Counted from the stretch's first letter, positions 26,919-36,660 are shown. The stretch is 64,000 bases of DNA from Pseudomonas migulae NBRC 103157 (GCF_002091715.1 NZ_BDAG01000016.1:1-64000), one strand, 5' to 3'. Notes: generated from the letters alone by a model not told the origin. Made by a program: numbers and translations.

Positions 26919-27092
26919 CGATGACTGTTCCTGGAAAGGGTGACCGAAGACGTTCGAATAACGCCAGGGCTGGGGGCGTTACTTTAATCCATCGCGGGGG
27001 GCGGCGACTAACGGCATTTTGTGCAAAGTGCGGGAATAGATGGGTGAAAGTGTTGGAAATTTGTGCCGGTTGCAGAGCCGTGCTGTTCTCTC

Positions 27093-27188
27093 GGGCCTCT
27101 TCGCGAGCAAGCCCGCTCCCACAGTTGACCGGATTGCCTGATCGAAATGCGGTCAACTGTGGGAGCGGGCTTGCTCGCGAAGGGGCCC
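27093..27188. repeat. REPIN with extended arms
   Basis: Inverted GCGGGC-type pair. The complementarity continues beyond the REP cores on both sides (GGGCCTCTTCGCGAG outside, ACAGTTGACCG inside), giving arms of more than 40 bases with a single mismatch. It lies beyond the stop of the next minus-strand gene, where it could end its transcript before moxR. Confidence 0.92.
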
Positions 27189-27200
27189 GCTCAAACCCCA

Positions 27201-27554
27201 TCAAAGCTCGCTGATGTAAGTCCCGATCCCCTTGAGGATGTTCTGCAAAGTCTCTTCCACTTCCGCCAGATCACTCACATCCGTGTTGTGCGTGATCTCC
27301 AGCGAATCATCCCCATTCAACGCATCCGCATCCGCGGCGGCGATTTCGATCTTCAGCAGCGTAGGGCTCAGCGTCACTTTCACGCCGTCCAGCGTTGAAG
27401 GCTCGCCATCAAGGGTGATCTCCAGTTCATCCTCGTCGGGATAGCGGGCCATCAGGAACATGTCGCCCTGTTCGCTATGGCAGCAGAGCATGGCCATGTT
27501 GTCTTCTTCCTCGTCACACGGGTTGACGATCAACAGGGAGGTGGTCATTTGCAT
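27201..27554 (-). CDS. Conserved-looking small acidic protein, unknown function
   Basis: 117 residues from ATG 27554, chosen because AGGA lies 7 bases ahead; the open frame continues upstream without a ribosome site. No export signal or membrane helix. Acidic clusters (NPCDEEEDN, YPDEDELEITLDGE) and a regular beta-strand pattern are visible. It begins MQMTTSLLIVNPCDE. I do not recognise the family. Confidence 0.72.
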   Translation of the reverse strand: MQMTTSLLIVNPCDEEEDNMAMLCCHSEQGDMFLMARYPDEDELEITLDGEPSTLDGVKVTLSPTLLKIEIAAADADALNGDDSLEITHNTDVSDLAEVEETLQNILKGIGTYISEL

Positions 27555-28057
27555 GGGAAAATCCTGGCTCGGCGAGCGTTGTGAACACAACAAAAGGCGA
27601 TTCTGCCAGCCCCCGGGAATTTCTGCTCGGCTGACTGTCAGAGAATGTGTCGTGAACATTCGGGGGGCTGCTGGTCATTTCTGGCACGAATGCGCCGTAA
27701 ATCCGGGCATAAAACGCCCAATTTCCTACACGACTGCTAGTGTTGTTCGATGCACGGGCCTTGAGCTGCGTGCCGATGACCGAATATGTCGCAGCGCTGC
27801 AAGCACGGGCCTTGCCGCACTCGTTAAGCTGCGCAACGGATGAGCACCTGTAAAGACATTGCGCTATCGGTTCGCCAGTCGTTTTTGCAGATGCCCATTC
27901 ATGGAAGGTGAATGTGACCTGAGTGTCTCGTCCAGCTTCACCCACCTGTCACCCTGTTTCCTCTGCCCGAGAATCAGGAACAGGGTGACGGATCGCCCCG
28001 AAAGGGGTTTTGCACGCGACGCTTCCATCAATAACAAGCCCAAGCGGAGTACCACAG
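27555..28057 (+). promoter_or_regulatory. Long leader/control region of gdhB with an ArgR-like site
   Basis: No gene is seen in these 500 bases. Three elements stand out. TGTCGC-N8-AA at 27787-27802 matches the P. aeruginosa ArgR half-site consensus, and a weaker copy (TGCCGC-N8-AG) lies at 27813. A 12-base direct repeat GCACGGGCCTTG occurs at 27752 and 27803. Hairpins lie at 27949-27988 (TCACCCTGTT/AACAGGGTGA) and 27996-28007 (CCCC-GAAA-GGGG followed by T). GdhB of P. aeruginosa is known to be arginine-inducible, so ArgR control is plausible but unproven here. Confidence 0.45.
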
Positions 28058-31000
28058 ATGGCGTTCTTCACCGCAGCCAGCAAAGCCGACTTCCAGCACC
28101 AACTGCAAGCGGCACTGGCGCAGCACATCAGTGAACAGGCACTGCCACAAGTGGCGCTGTTCGCTGAACAATTTTTCGGCATCATTTCCCTTGACGAGCT
28201 GACCCAGCGTCGGCTGTCCGACCTCGCTGGCTGTACCCTTTCTGCGTGGCGCCTGCTTGAGCGCTTCGATCACGCGCAACCGCAGGTTCGCGTCTACAAC
28301 CCTGATTACGAACGCCACGGCTGGCAGTCGACCCACACCGCGGTCGAAGTGCTGCACCACGACCTGCCATTCCTGGTGGACTCGGTGCGTACCGAGCTGA
28401 ACCGTCGCGGCTACAGCATTCATACCTTGCAAACCACGGTGCTGAGCGTGCGTCGCGACAGCAAGGGCGAATTGCTGGAAATCCTGCCGAAGGGCACCCA
28501 GGGCGAAGGGATCCTGCAAGAATCCCTGATGTACCTGGAAATCGACCGTTGCGCGAACACCGCGGAACTGAATGTTCTGAGCAAAGAGCTGGAACAGGTT
28601 CTCGGTGAAGTCCGCGTTGCGGTCGCCGATTTCGAGCCGATGAAAGCCAAGGTCCAGGAAATCCTGACCGGCCTGGACAACAGCCAGTTCGCTGTCGACA
28701 GCGAAGAAAAAGCTGAAATCAAAAGCTTCCTGGAATGGCTGGTGGGCAACCACTTCACGTTCCTGGGCTATGAAGAATTCGTGGTGCGCGATGAAGCCGA
28801 CGGCGGCCACATCGTCTACGACCAGGATTCGTTCCTCGGCCTGACCAAACTGCTGCGCACCGGCCTGACCTACGATGACCTGCGCATCGAAGACTACGCC
28901 GTGAACTACCTGCGCGAACCGACCCTGCTGTCGTTCGCCAAGGCTGCGCACCCGAGCCGCGTGCACCGTCCGGCGTACCCGGACTACGTGTCGATCCGCG
29001 AGATCGACGCCGACGGCAAGGTCATCAAGGAATGCCGTTTCATGGGCCTCTACACCTCGTCGGTGTATGGCGAGAGCGTGCGGGTCATCCCGTACATCCG
29101 TCGCAAGGTCGAAGAGATCGAACGCCGTTCCGGCTTCCAGGCCAAGGCCCACCTGGGCAAGGAACTGGCGCAGGTGGTCGAAGTGCTGCCGCGTGACGAC
29201 CTGTTCCAGACTCCGGTCGACGAGCTGTTTGCCACCGTCATGTCGATCGTGCAGATCCAGGAGCGCAACAAGATCCGCGTGTTCCTGCGCAAAGACCCGT
29301 ACGGTCGCTTCTGCTACTGCCTGGCTTACGTGCCGCGCGACATCTATTCCACCGAAGTGCGCCAGAAGATCCAGCAAGTGCTGATGGATCGCCTGAAAGC
29401 CTCGGACTGCGAGTTCTGGACCTTCTTCTCCGAGTCCGTGCTGGCCCGCGTGCAGCTGATTCTGCGCGTCGATCCGAAAAACCGCCTGGACATCGACCCG
29501 CAGCAGCTGGAAAACGAAGTCATCCAGGCGTGCCGCAGCTGGCAGGACGACTATGCCGCACTGACTATCGAGAGCTTCGGCGAAGCCCACGGCACCAACG
29601 TGCTGGCCGACTTCCCGAAAGGCTTCCCGGCCGGTTACCGCGAGCGTTTTGCCGCGCATTCGGCTGTGGTCGACATGCAGCACCTGCTCAGCCTGAAAGA
29701 AACCAATCCGCTGGTGATGAGCTTCTATCAGCCGCTGGGTCAGGTTTCCGGCAAGCGCGAGCTGCATTGCAAGCTCTATCACGCCGATACCCCGCTGGCG
29801 CTGTCCGACGTGTTGCCGATCCTGGAAAACCTCGGCCTGCGCGTGCTGGGTGAGTTCCCGTATCGCCTGCGTCACAACAATGGCCGCGAGTTCTGGATTC
29901 ACGATTTCGCGTTCACCGCGGCCGAAGGCCTGGAACTCGACATCCAGCAACTCAACGACACCTTGCAGGACGCCTTCGTCCACATCGTGCGTGGCGATGC
30001 CGAGAACGATGCGTTCAACCGTCTGGTGCTGACCGCCGGCCTGCCGTGGCGCGACGTGGCTTTGCTGCGTGCCTACGCCCGTTACATGAAACAGATCCGT
30101 CTGGGTTTCGACCTGGGCTACATCGCCAGTACCCTGAACAACCACACCGACATCGCTCGCGAGTTGACCCGGTTGTTCAAGACCCGTTTCTACCTGGCTC
30201 GCAAGCTTGGCACTGACGATCTGGAAGACAAGCAGCAACGCCTGGAACACGCGATTCTGAGCGCACTGGACGACGTCCAGGTGTTGAACGAAGACCGTAT
30301 CCTGCGTCGCTACCTGGACCTGATCAAGGCGACCCTGCGGACCAACTTCTACCAGACCGATGCACACGGTCAGAACAAGTCCTACTTCAGCTTCAAGTTC
30401 AACCCGCACCAGATTCCAGAGCTGCCGAAGCCGGTACCGAAGTTCGAAATCTTCGTTTACTCGCCTCGCGTCGAGGGCGTGCACCTGCGCTTCGGCAACG
30501 TCGCTCGTGGCGGCCTGCGCTGGTCTGACCGTGAAGAAGACTTCCGTACCGAAGTCCTGGGCCTGGTAAAAGCCCAGCAAGTGAAGAACTCGGTCATCGT
30601 GCCAGTGGGCGCGAAGGGCGGCTTCCTGCCGCGTCGCCTGCCACTGGGCGGCAACCGTGACGAGATCGCGGCCGAGGGCATCGCCTGCTACCGCATCTTC
30701 ATTTCGGGCCTGTTGGACATCACCGACAACCTGAAGGACGGCGCGCTGGTTCCACCAGCCAACGTCGTGCGTCATGACGACGATGACCCGTACCTGGTGG
30801 TCGCTGCGGACAAGGGCACTGCAACCTTCTCCGACATCGCCAACGGCATCGCCATCGATTACGGCTTCTGGCTGGGTGACGCGTTCGCTTCCGGTGGTTC
30901 TGCCGGTTACGACCACAAGAAAATGGGCATTACCGCCAAAGGCGCGTGGGTTGGCGTACAACGTCACTTCCGCGAGCGCGGCATCAATGTCCAGGAAGAC

Positions 31001-32962
31001 AGCATCACCGTAGTGGGCGTCGGCGACATGGCCGGTGACGTATTCGGTAACGGCTTGTTGATGTCCGACAAACTGCAACTGGTCGCTGCGTTCAACCACC
31101 TGCACATCTTCATCGATCCAAACCCTGAACCGGCGAACAGCTTCGCCGAGCGTCAGCGCCTGTTCGATCTGCCACGTTCGGCCTGGTCGGATTACGACAC
31201 CAGCATCATGTCCGAAGGCGGCGGGATCTTCTCCCGTAGCGCGAAAAGCATCGCGATTTCCCCGCAGATGAAAGAGCGCTTCGACATTCAGGCCGACAAG
31301 CTGACCCCGACCGAACTGCTGAATGCCTTGCTCAAGGCCCCGGTAGACCTGTTGTGGAACGGCGGTATCGGTACTTACGTCAAAGCCAGCACCGAAAGCC
31401 ACGCCGATGTCGGCGACAAGGCCAACGATGCACTGCGTGTGAACGGCAACGAACTGCGCTGCAAAGTCGTGGGCGAGGGCGGTAACCTCGGTATGACCCA
31501 ACTGGGTCGTGTCGAATTCGGTCTCAATGGCGGCGGTTCCAACACCGACTTCATCGACAACGCCGGTGGCGTGGACTGCTCCGACCACGAAGTGAACATC
31601 AAGATCCTGCTGAACGAAGTGGTTCAGGCCGGTGACATGACCGACAAGCAACGTAACCAGTTGCTGGCGAGCATGACCGACGAAGTCGGCAACCTGGTAC
31701 TGGGCAACAACTACAAGCAGACTCAGGCCCTGTCCCTGGCGGCGCGCCGTGCTTTCGTGCGGATTGCCGAATACAAGCGTCTGATGAACGATCTGGAAGG
31801 CCGCGGCAAGCTGGATCGCGCCATCGAGTTCCTGCCGTCGGAAGAAGCCATCAACGAGCGTCTCGCGGAAGGCCATGGCCTGACCCGTGCGGAGCTGTCG
31901 GTGCTGATCTCCTACAGCAAGATCGACCTCAAGGAAGCGCTGCTCAACTCCCTGGTGCCGGACGACGACTATCTGACGCGCGACATGGAAACCGCTTTCC
32001 CGCCGAGCCTGGTGAGCAAGTTCTCCGAAGCCATGCGCCGTCACCGTCTGAAGCGCGAGATCGTCAGCACCCAGATCGCCAACGATCTGGTCAACCACAT
32101 GGGTATCACCTTCGTTCAGCGACTCAAAGAGTCCACCGGCATGAGCCCGGCGAACGTGGCCGGTGCTTACGTGATCGTGCGTGACATCTTCCATCTCCCG
32201 CACTGGTTCCGTCAGATCGAAGCCTTGGACTACCAGGTTTCGGCCGACGTACAACTGGAGCTGATGGACGAGCTGATGCGTCTGGGCCGTCGCGCTACGC
32301 GCTGGTTCCTGCGTGCCCGTCGCAACGAGCAGAACGCTGCCCGCGACGTCGCGCACTTCGGTCCGCACCTGAAGGAGTTGGGGCTCAAGCTCGATGAACT
32401 GCTGAGTGGCGAGATCCACGAAAACTGGCAGGCCCGCTACGAGGCGTACGTCGAAGCCGGTGTGCCGGAGTTGCTCGCGCGCATGGTGGCTGGCACCTCG
32501 CACCTGTACACCCTGCTGCCGATCATCGAGGCTTCCGACGTGACCGGCCAGAACCCTGCGGACGTGGCCAAGGCCTACTTCGCTGTGGGCAGCGCGCTGG
32601 ACATCACCTGGTACCTGCAACAGATCAGCGCACTGCCGGTTGAAAACAACTGGCAAGCCCTGGCCCGTGAAGCGTTCCGTGATGACGTCGACTGGCAGCA
32701 ACGTGCGATCACCATCTCCGTCCTGCAACAGGGCGACGGCACTCAGGACGTGGAAACTCGCCTGGCGCTGTGGATGGAAGAGCACGAAGGCATGATCGAA
32801 CGCTGGCGCGCCATGCTGGTGGAAATCCGTGCCGCGAGCGGTACCGACTACGCCATGTACGCGGTGGCCAACCGTGAACTGCTGGATCTGGCGTTGAGCG
32901 GGCAGGCGGTAGTGCCTGCCGCTGCTGCTACCGTCAGCGCTGAGCTGGAACCGGCGGCCTGA
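28058..32962 (+). CDS. gdhB: NAD-specific glutamate dehydrogenase, large (about 180 kDa) type
   Basis: 1634 residues from ATG 28058 with CGGAG at 28045; an in-frame start at 28010 is poorer. It oxidises glutamate to 2-oxoglutarate and ammonia in the cytoplasm. The N-terminal 600 residues hold ACT-like regulatory modules. The catalytic part contains the lysine motif VPVGAKGGFLPRR near residue 850 and a Rossmann segment ITVVGVGDMAGDVFGNGLL near 985. The length matches the Pseudomonas/Streptomyces L180 class, which arginine activates allosterically. It stands alone, with its own long leader and a strong terminator. Confidence 0.96.
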   Translation: MAFFTAASKADFQHQLQAALAQHISEQALPQVALFAEQFFGIISLDELTQRRLSDLAGCTLSAWRLLERFDHAQPQVRVYNPDYERHGWQSTHTAVEVLHHDLPFLVDSVRTELNRRGYSIHTLQTTVLSVRRDSKGELLEILPKGTQGEGILQESLMYLEIDRCANTAELNVLSKELEQVLGEVRVAVADFEPMKAKVQEILTGLDNSQFAVDSEEKAEIKSFLEWLVGNHFTFLGYEEFVVRDEADGGHIVYDQDSFLGLTKLLRTGLTYDDLRIEDYAVNYLREPTLLSFAKAAHPSRVHRPAYPDYVSIREIDADGKVIKECRFMGLYTSSVYGESVRVIPYIRRKVEEIERRSGFQAKAHLGKELAQVVEVLPRDDLFQTPVDELFATVMSIVQIQERNKIRVFLRKDPYGRFCYCLAYVPRDIYSTEVRQKIQQVLMDRLKASDCEFWTFFSESVLARVQLILRVDPKNRLDIDPQQLENEVIQACRSWQDDYAALTIESFGEAHGTNVLADFPKGFPAGYRERFAAHSAVVDMQHLLSLKETNPLVMSFYQPLGQVSGKRELHCKLYHADTPLALSDVLPILENLGLRVLGEFPYRLRHNNGREFWIHDFAFTAAEGLELDIQQLNDTLQDAFVHIVRGDAENDAFNRLVLTAGLPWRDVALLRAYARYMKQIRLGFDLGYIASTLNNHTDIARELTRLFKTRFYLARKLGTDDLEDKQQRLEHAILSALDDVQVLNEDRILRRYLDLIKATLRTNFYQTDAHGQNKSYFSFKFNPHQIPELPKPVPKFEIFVYSPRVEGVHLRFGNVARGGLRWSDREEDFRTEVLGLVKAQQVKNSVIVPVGAKGGFLPRRLPLGGNRDEIAAEGIACYRIFISGLLDITDNLKDGALVPPANVVRHDDDDPYLVVAADKGTATFSDIANGIAIDYGFWLGDAFASGGSAGYDHKKMGITAKGAWVGVQRHFRERGINVQEDSITVVGVGDMAGDVFGNGLLMSDKLQLVAAFNHLHIFIDPNPEPANSFAERQRLFDLPRSAWSDYDTSIMSEGGGIFSRSAKSIAISPQMKERFDIQADKLTPTELLNALLKAPVDLLWNGGIGTYVKASTESHADVGDKANDALRVNGNELRCKVVGEGGNLGMTQLGRVEFGLNGGGSNTDFIDNAGGVDCSDHEVNIKILLNEVVQAGDMTDKQRNQLLASMTDEVGNLVLGNNYKQTQALSLAARRAFVRIAEYKRLMNDLEGRGKLDRAIEFLPSEEAINERLAEGHGLTRAELSVLISYSKIDLKEALLNSLVPDDDYLTRDMETAFPPSLVSKFSEAMRRHRLKREIVSTQIANDLVNHMGITFVQRLKESTGMSPANVAGAYVIVRDIFHLPHWFRQIEALDYQVSADVQLELMDELMRLGRRATRWFLRARRNEQNAARDVAHFGPHLKELGLKLDELLSGEIHENWQARYEAYVEAGVPELLARMVAGTSHLYTLLPIIEASDVTGQNPADVAKAYFAVGSALDITWYLQQISALPVENNWQALAREAFRDDVDWQQRAITISVLQQGDGTQDVETRLALWMEEHEGMIERWRAMLVEIRAASGTDYAMYAVANRELLDLALSGQAVVPAAAATVSAELEPAA

Positions 32963-32976
32963 TCAGTCGCTGAATG

Positions 32977-33013
32977 AAAAAGCCCCGCATTGAGAGATGC
33001 GGGGCTTTTTTTT
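32977..33013 (+). terminator. Terminator of gdhB
   Basis: Stem AGCCCCGCAT/ATGCGGGGCT with a short loop, flanked by an A-run and eight or more T. Confidence 0.93.
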
Positions 33014-33040
33014 GTTTGAATGTTTTGTGGTGTTTGGGCA

Positions 33041-33141
33041 GGCCCCATCGCCAGCAAGCCGGCTCCTACAGGTTTTGTGTCGATCACAGGGTCTGAGAAC
33101 GACTTAAGACCTGTAGGAGCCGGCTTGCTGGCGATGGGGCC
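33041..33141. repeat. REPIN (GCCGGC type), cores facing outward
   Basis: GGCCCCATCGCCAGCAAGCC at the left and its complement at the right, with CCTGTAGGAGCC inside. The orientation is opposite to most copies here. It lies between gdhB and a convergent lipoprotein gene. Confidence 0.92.
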
Positions 33142-33148
33142 ATCTGCC

Positions 33149-33859
33149 TCAATACAACTTCCAGACAGCTTTATTATCAATCATCGACACTTTATCTGTC
33201 GGCTCGGTCAATAAATTACTGAGTGACTGGTCAAACTTCTGCAGCGCCCGAACTTGCACATTTTGCTGTTCGTTAATATCCGCCACAATCTCTTCGCTGC
33301 GTTTATAGTCCGCCCACACGGGACTCAATGCTTTCGCGTCATGCCCTTGCGCAGTCCCTATATAGTTGAAGTCGGCATCATAAAAAACCGCACTCACATC
33401 AGCCTCGACGTCTGAACTGCGCGAAGTGATCAATTGGCTGCGGGTGTCGATAATCGCCACCATGTCCGGTTTCGCCGCCCTGAGGCTTTGCAGATCCGGG
33501 TACACCGTGACCGAGCCGAACTGGCGCTGCAACGAGGCCTTGACCCAATCCACCGCCATGTCGGGTTTGGAGGTGGCAACGTAGGCATCATGAATCGGTT
33601 TCACCAGCAGGCTCTGGCCGAAACCGGTGCCGGCATTGGCCTGGTAATCCTGAAGATAAGCGCGGTTGGTCTGGGTGTTGCGGCTGTAAACAATGCCCAG
33701 CGATACATGGCTGCCGCTGGCGACATGGGTGGCGCTGCTACGGCCGACGGGTGAGGTGAAGATCCCGTCGAGTGAAGAAACAGCGGTTGGCGCAGTGGGA
33801 ATTGAACATCCGGTTAAAACAGCGGTGATCGCCAAAGTACTGACAAGTGCAAGTTTCAT
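33149..33859 (-). CDS. Putative lipoprotein, unknown function
   Basis: 236 residues with a GGAG site 7 bases before the ATG. The lipobox is clear (TLAITAVLTGC, Cys18). The mature protein has a segment GSHVSLGIVYSRNTQTNRAY and later IVADINEQQNVQVRALQKF. The general layout resembles outer-membrane lipoproteins of the CsgG/GNA1162 or DUF4852 sort, but no family can be assigned confidently. Confidence 0.75.
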   Translation of the reverse strand: MKLALVSTLAITAVLTGCSIPTAPTAVSSLDGIFTSPVGRSSATHVASGSHVSLGIVYSRNTQTNRAYLQDYQANAGTGFGQSLLVKPIHDAYVATSKPDMAVDWVKASLQRQFGSVTVYPDLQSLRAAKPDMVAIIDTRSQLITSRSSDVEADVSAVFYDADFNYIGTAQGHDAKALSPVWADYKRSEEIVADINEQQNVQVRALQKFDQSLSNLLTEPTDKVSMIDNKAVWKLY

Positions 33860-34028
33860 GGGTGTTTCTCCAGTGAAACAACTTGAGTCGCCAAGTGTTA
33901 GTTGCCGAGTGAGTCGGCGGTGTTTTCAGACTAAACCTGTGGGCACTGAATGAAATAGCCAATAAACGCACTTGTCAGGTGACCATAGTTTTTGTTTGGT
34001 TTAAGTCGTTGTGTTTAATTGCGCAGGG

Positions 34029-34069
34029 AAATAAACAGGCCCGAATGTTAGATTCGGGCCTGTTTATTT
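34029..34069. terminator. Bidirectional terminator downstream of the cupin gene
   Basis: Perfect 18-base arms (AAATAAACAGGCCCGAAT and its complement) around a 5-base loop. A-run and T-run flank the GC stem on both strands. It ends the minus-strand cupin transcript. Confidence 0.92.
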
Positions 34070-34088
34070 ATGGCTGAACGCTCAGCCA

Positions 34089-34499
34089 TCAGTTTTCCAA
34101 TGGGATCAACACTTTTTCGTCGGGGGACAACACCATGAATACCAAGAGTTTGGCCGGCTTGGTCGCACTGGCATTTTTGGAGACCAGATGCTCCGACCCG
34201 GCCGGTTCATACCAATACTCGCCGGCCTTGAAGGTTTTCGGTTGCTCGCCTTTCACTTGAGAAACGATCGATCCCGAAAGCACGTACGCCATGGCCGTGC
34301 CTTCATGTTTGTGGGCGATGGAGGATTGGCCGGGTTTGTAGTCGACCTCGATCATCAGCGCCTTTTTACCCGGGACGTTCTTGAGTACTTCATCCTGCAG
34401 GATCGTGACTTTTTCCGAGGGGTCGTGGGCGAATGCCGAGGCAGATACGGTCAGGGCGAAGACGGCAAGCGGGGCAACAAGTAAACGCAAAACTCTCAT
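34089..34499 (-). CDS. Exported cupin-domain protein
   Basis: 136 residues. Signal peptide (LLVAPLAVFALTVSASAFA, cut before HDPSEK), then one small cupin barrel with metal-ligand pattern HKHEGTAMAY (two His and Glu) and a second motif EYWYEPAGSEHL. Similar periplasmic cupins are widespread in Pseudomonas; the substrate is unknown. It has its own terminator and apparently its own promoter. Confidence 0.85.
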   Translation of the reverse strand: MRVLRLLVAPLAVFALTVSASAFAHDPSEKVTILQDEVLKNVPGKKALMIEVDYKPGQSSIAHKHEGTAMAYVLSGSIVSQVKGEQPKTFKAGEYWYEPAGSEHLVSKNASATKPAKLLVFMVLSPDEKVLIPLEN

Positions 34500-34624
34500 G
34501 ATTCATCACCTGGGGGGTTAGTTGTCAGGAACAACGTTAGTCCGCCAGTGACGGCAATCAAACAGCCAATTTACGAGAAGGCCAGGGGACCAATCGGGAT
34601 TTGCGCCAGGCAATGCAAAAGCCA

Positions 34625-34707
34625 TAGGAGCCGGCTTGCTGGCGATCGCATCACCGCGGCGCATCAGCTGCACCGCGGTGATGCGATCGCCAGCAAGCCG
34701 GCTCCTA
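34625..34707. repeat. REPIN with perfect 35-base arms
   Basis: Both arms (34625-34659, 34673-34707) are perfectly complementary and include the GCCGGC-type core plus the inner GATCGCATCACCGCGG. The loop is 13 bases. Identical arms over 35 bases suggest recent formation or correction. Confidence 0.95.
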
Positions 34708-34711
34708 CCGT

Positions 34712-35005
34712 TCAATGAATCGGAAAGCTGTTGAAGTCGACGGAGTTGGCCAGTCGACTGTCGATAAGGCCGATAAAGCCTTGGACTTCAGGGCAGTTGA
34801 AATGCATCTGCATGGCCGCTTCCGATTGCCAGCGGGCGCTGACGTTCCAGCGGTTGCTGTCCTCGGGGCAGCGGTCGACCATATAGGATTCGCAGCCCGG
34901 TTGTTCCCGCAGGGTTTCGACAATCTTTTGCAGTTGCCTGCCCAGTTCGTCCGAGCGGCCGGCGGCGGCCTGCACTTTTACGGTATTGATCACTTCGTTG
35001 GACAT
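34712..35005 (-). CDS. Antibiotic-biosynthesis-monooxygenase (ABM) domain protein
   Basis: 97 residues; GGAGTGTGAGCA precedes ATG 35005. It is a single dimeric ferredoxin-like ABM domain (INTVKVQAAAGRSDELGRQL ... EQPGCESYMVDRCPEDSNRW ... SEAAMQMHF). Such small proteins act as quinol monooxygenases or heme-free oxygenases; the true substrate is unknown. It is monocistronic and ends next to a REPIN. Confidence 0.83.
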   Translation of the reverse strand: MSNEVINTVKVQAAAGRSDELGRQLQKIVETLREQPGCESYMVDRCPEDSNRWNVSARWQSEAAMQMHFNCPEVQGFIGLIDSRLANSVDFNSFPIH

Positions 35006-35128
35006 TGCTCACACTCCTGAATCAGGCCGGACGAATCCTGCTCATTGAGGGATAACGCATATGCAGGATAGGCCCGCACCCTGGGACCGCCAATAGCCAA
35101 TCGCCGGATAAAAACCCAGACCAATCTG

Positions 35129-36562
35129 TCAGGCGACCTGTTGCAAAATGTCCCGCAGGCGGTCCAGGGCGGTGTCGATGTCGAGGGTTTCAATGGCGCC
35201 AAAGCCCATGAGAAGCCCGGCCTGTGGCGCTTGTTGATAGTAAAAGTCCTCGATGGAGTACAGGCCGACTTCGACCTTTTTCGCCAATTCGATCACCAAC
35301 GGCATATCGATAGGCACTTTGCACATGAGCACCATGTGGAACCCGGCGGTGCTTGGGATGGCTTCGAACCAAGGGGACAGGTCTCCCGCAACACGTGTCA
35401 GGATTCGCTCACGACGCCCGGCGTAGATCGTATGGCAACGGCGAATGTGCTTGAGCAGGCAGCCTTCGGCGATGAACTTGGCCAGTGCCCACTGGGGCAG
35501 GGTGGAGGTATGCCGGTCGGTGAGTTGCTTGGCCTGGATCACCGCTTCGAGAATCGCTGGCGGCAAAATCGCGTAACCGAGGCGCAACTCCGGCAGCAAG
35601 GTTTTCGAAAAGGTCCCGACGTAGGCGACGATCCCGCGTTCATCCATGCTTTGCAGGGAATCGGTGGGCCGGCCTTCATAGCGAAATTCGCTGTCGTAAT
35701 CGTCCTCGATGATGATCGCGCCCAGCTCATACGCGCGCTCCAGCAACGCCAATCGCCGCACCTGGCTCATCGGCATGCCCAGCGGAAATTGATGCGACGG
35801 CGTGACATAAATCAGTTGCGTACCGAGGGGGATTTTGTCGACCTGAATGCCTTCGGCGTCGACCGGCACGCCGATCACCGTGGCGCCGTGGCTGCCGAAC
35901 AGCAGGCGCGCGGGCGGGTAGCCGGGGTCTTCCATGGCGACGATGCTGCCGTGGCGGGTCATCACGCGGGAGATCAGGTCCAGCGCCTGTTGCGCGCCGT
36001 TGCACACCACCACGTCTTCGTCCTGACAGTTCACACCACGGGAAAATGCGATATGCCGGGCGATCGCGTTGCGCAGCGCCGGAAGTCCTTCGGGCAGGCT
36101 GTAGAAACCCTTCGAACCGGTCATCTGCCGCAAGGCGTGAGAGGTGCAGCGTCGCCAATCGTCCTGCGGAAACTGGCCCTTGCTGGTGGCGCCGCCGATG
36201 AAGTCATAGCGCAGCGAGCCTTCCAATGTCGGATGACGCAAAAACACCGGCAGGTTGCGCCACGACTCGATGACCTCGGCGCTCGCCAACTGTGAATGGC
36301 TTTGCTTGGGCAGCGCTTTTGCGGTCCGGGCATTGACGTAAGTGCCTTTGCCGATCACGCCGGTGAGGAAGTTTTCATACGTCAGTTGCGCGTAGGTGTC
36401 GGAAATGGTCTTGCGCGAGATGCCCAGCTGTTCGGCCAGCAATCGACTGGGCGGCAGCTGCGTCCCGGCTGCCAGACGGCCGGATTCGATGGCGCTGCGC
36501 AGTTGGTTGTACAACTGGCCTGCCAGGTCCTTGCGGCCGTTGATGACAACATGAAGTTCCAT
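35129..36562 (-). CDS. MocR-family PLP-dependent transcriptional regulator
   Basis: 477 residues from ATG 36562 (AGGAG about 11 bases ahead); the longer open frame to 36745 overlaps the promoter region. It has a GntR winged helix at about residues 10-78 (LPPSRLLAEQLGISRKTISD) and an aminotransferase class I fold with EDPGYP, TPSHQFPLG, EDDYDSEF (about 286-293) and the PLP lysine Lys320 in GTFSKTLLPELRLGY. It is divergent from an AhpD-like gene, so that gene is the probable target. It is not next to the ccoN4 genes, so identification with MpaR is not supported. Confidence 0.92.
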   Translation of the reverse strand: MELHVVINGRKDLAGQLYNQLRSAIESGRLAAGTQLPPSRLLAEQLGISRKTISDTYAQLTYENFLTGVIGKGTYVNARTAKALPKQSHSQLASAEVIESWRNLPVFLRHPTLEGSLRYDFIGGATSKGQFPQDDWRRCTSHALRQMTGSKGFYSLPEGLPALRNAIARHIAFSRGVNCQDEDVVVCNGAQQALDLISRVMTRHGSIVAMEDPGYPPARLLFGSHGATVIGVPVDAEGIQVDKIPLGTQLIYVTPSHQFPLGMPMSQVRRLALLERAYELGAIIIEDDYDSEFRYEGRPTDSLQSMDERGIVAYVGTFSKTLLPELRLGYAILPPAILEAVIQAKQLTDRHTSTLPQWALAKFIAEGCLLKHIRRCHTIYAGRRERILTRVAGDLSPWFEAIPSTAGFHMVLMCKVPIDMPLVIELAKKVEVGLYSIEDFYYQQAPQAGLLMGFGAIETLDIDTALDRLRDILQQVA

Positions 36563-36660
36563 GCCGGCGGGGCTCCTTGTAGCGGTTGAGACGCGTGTGC
36601 GTCGCGTCAGATTACCCGCAAGCACCGCTGCGCAGAAGTTGCGTGGATGAAATACCGCGG

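Noticed and set aside
27996..28012. Attenuator terminator in the gdhB leader
   Set aside because: The stem is only four to five base pairs with four T; too weak to call, and no leader peptide with regulatory codons is seen.
28028..32785. Open frame of about 1585 codons on the minus strand opposite gdhB
   Set aside because: It is the antisense shadow of a highly GC-biased gene: no ribosome site, Gln/His/Val-rich low-complexity product, no family features. The plus-strand gene is a clear glutamate dehydrogenase.
35129..36562. Identification of the MocR gene as MpaR, regulator of ccoN4
   Set aside because: It is nearly 4 kb from the ccoN4 block, divergent from an AhpD-like gene, and five unrelated genes or remnants lie between. 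Family membership alone is not enough.
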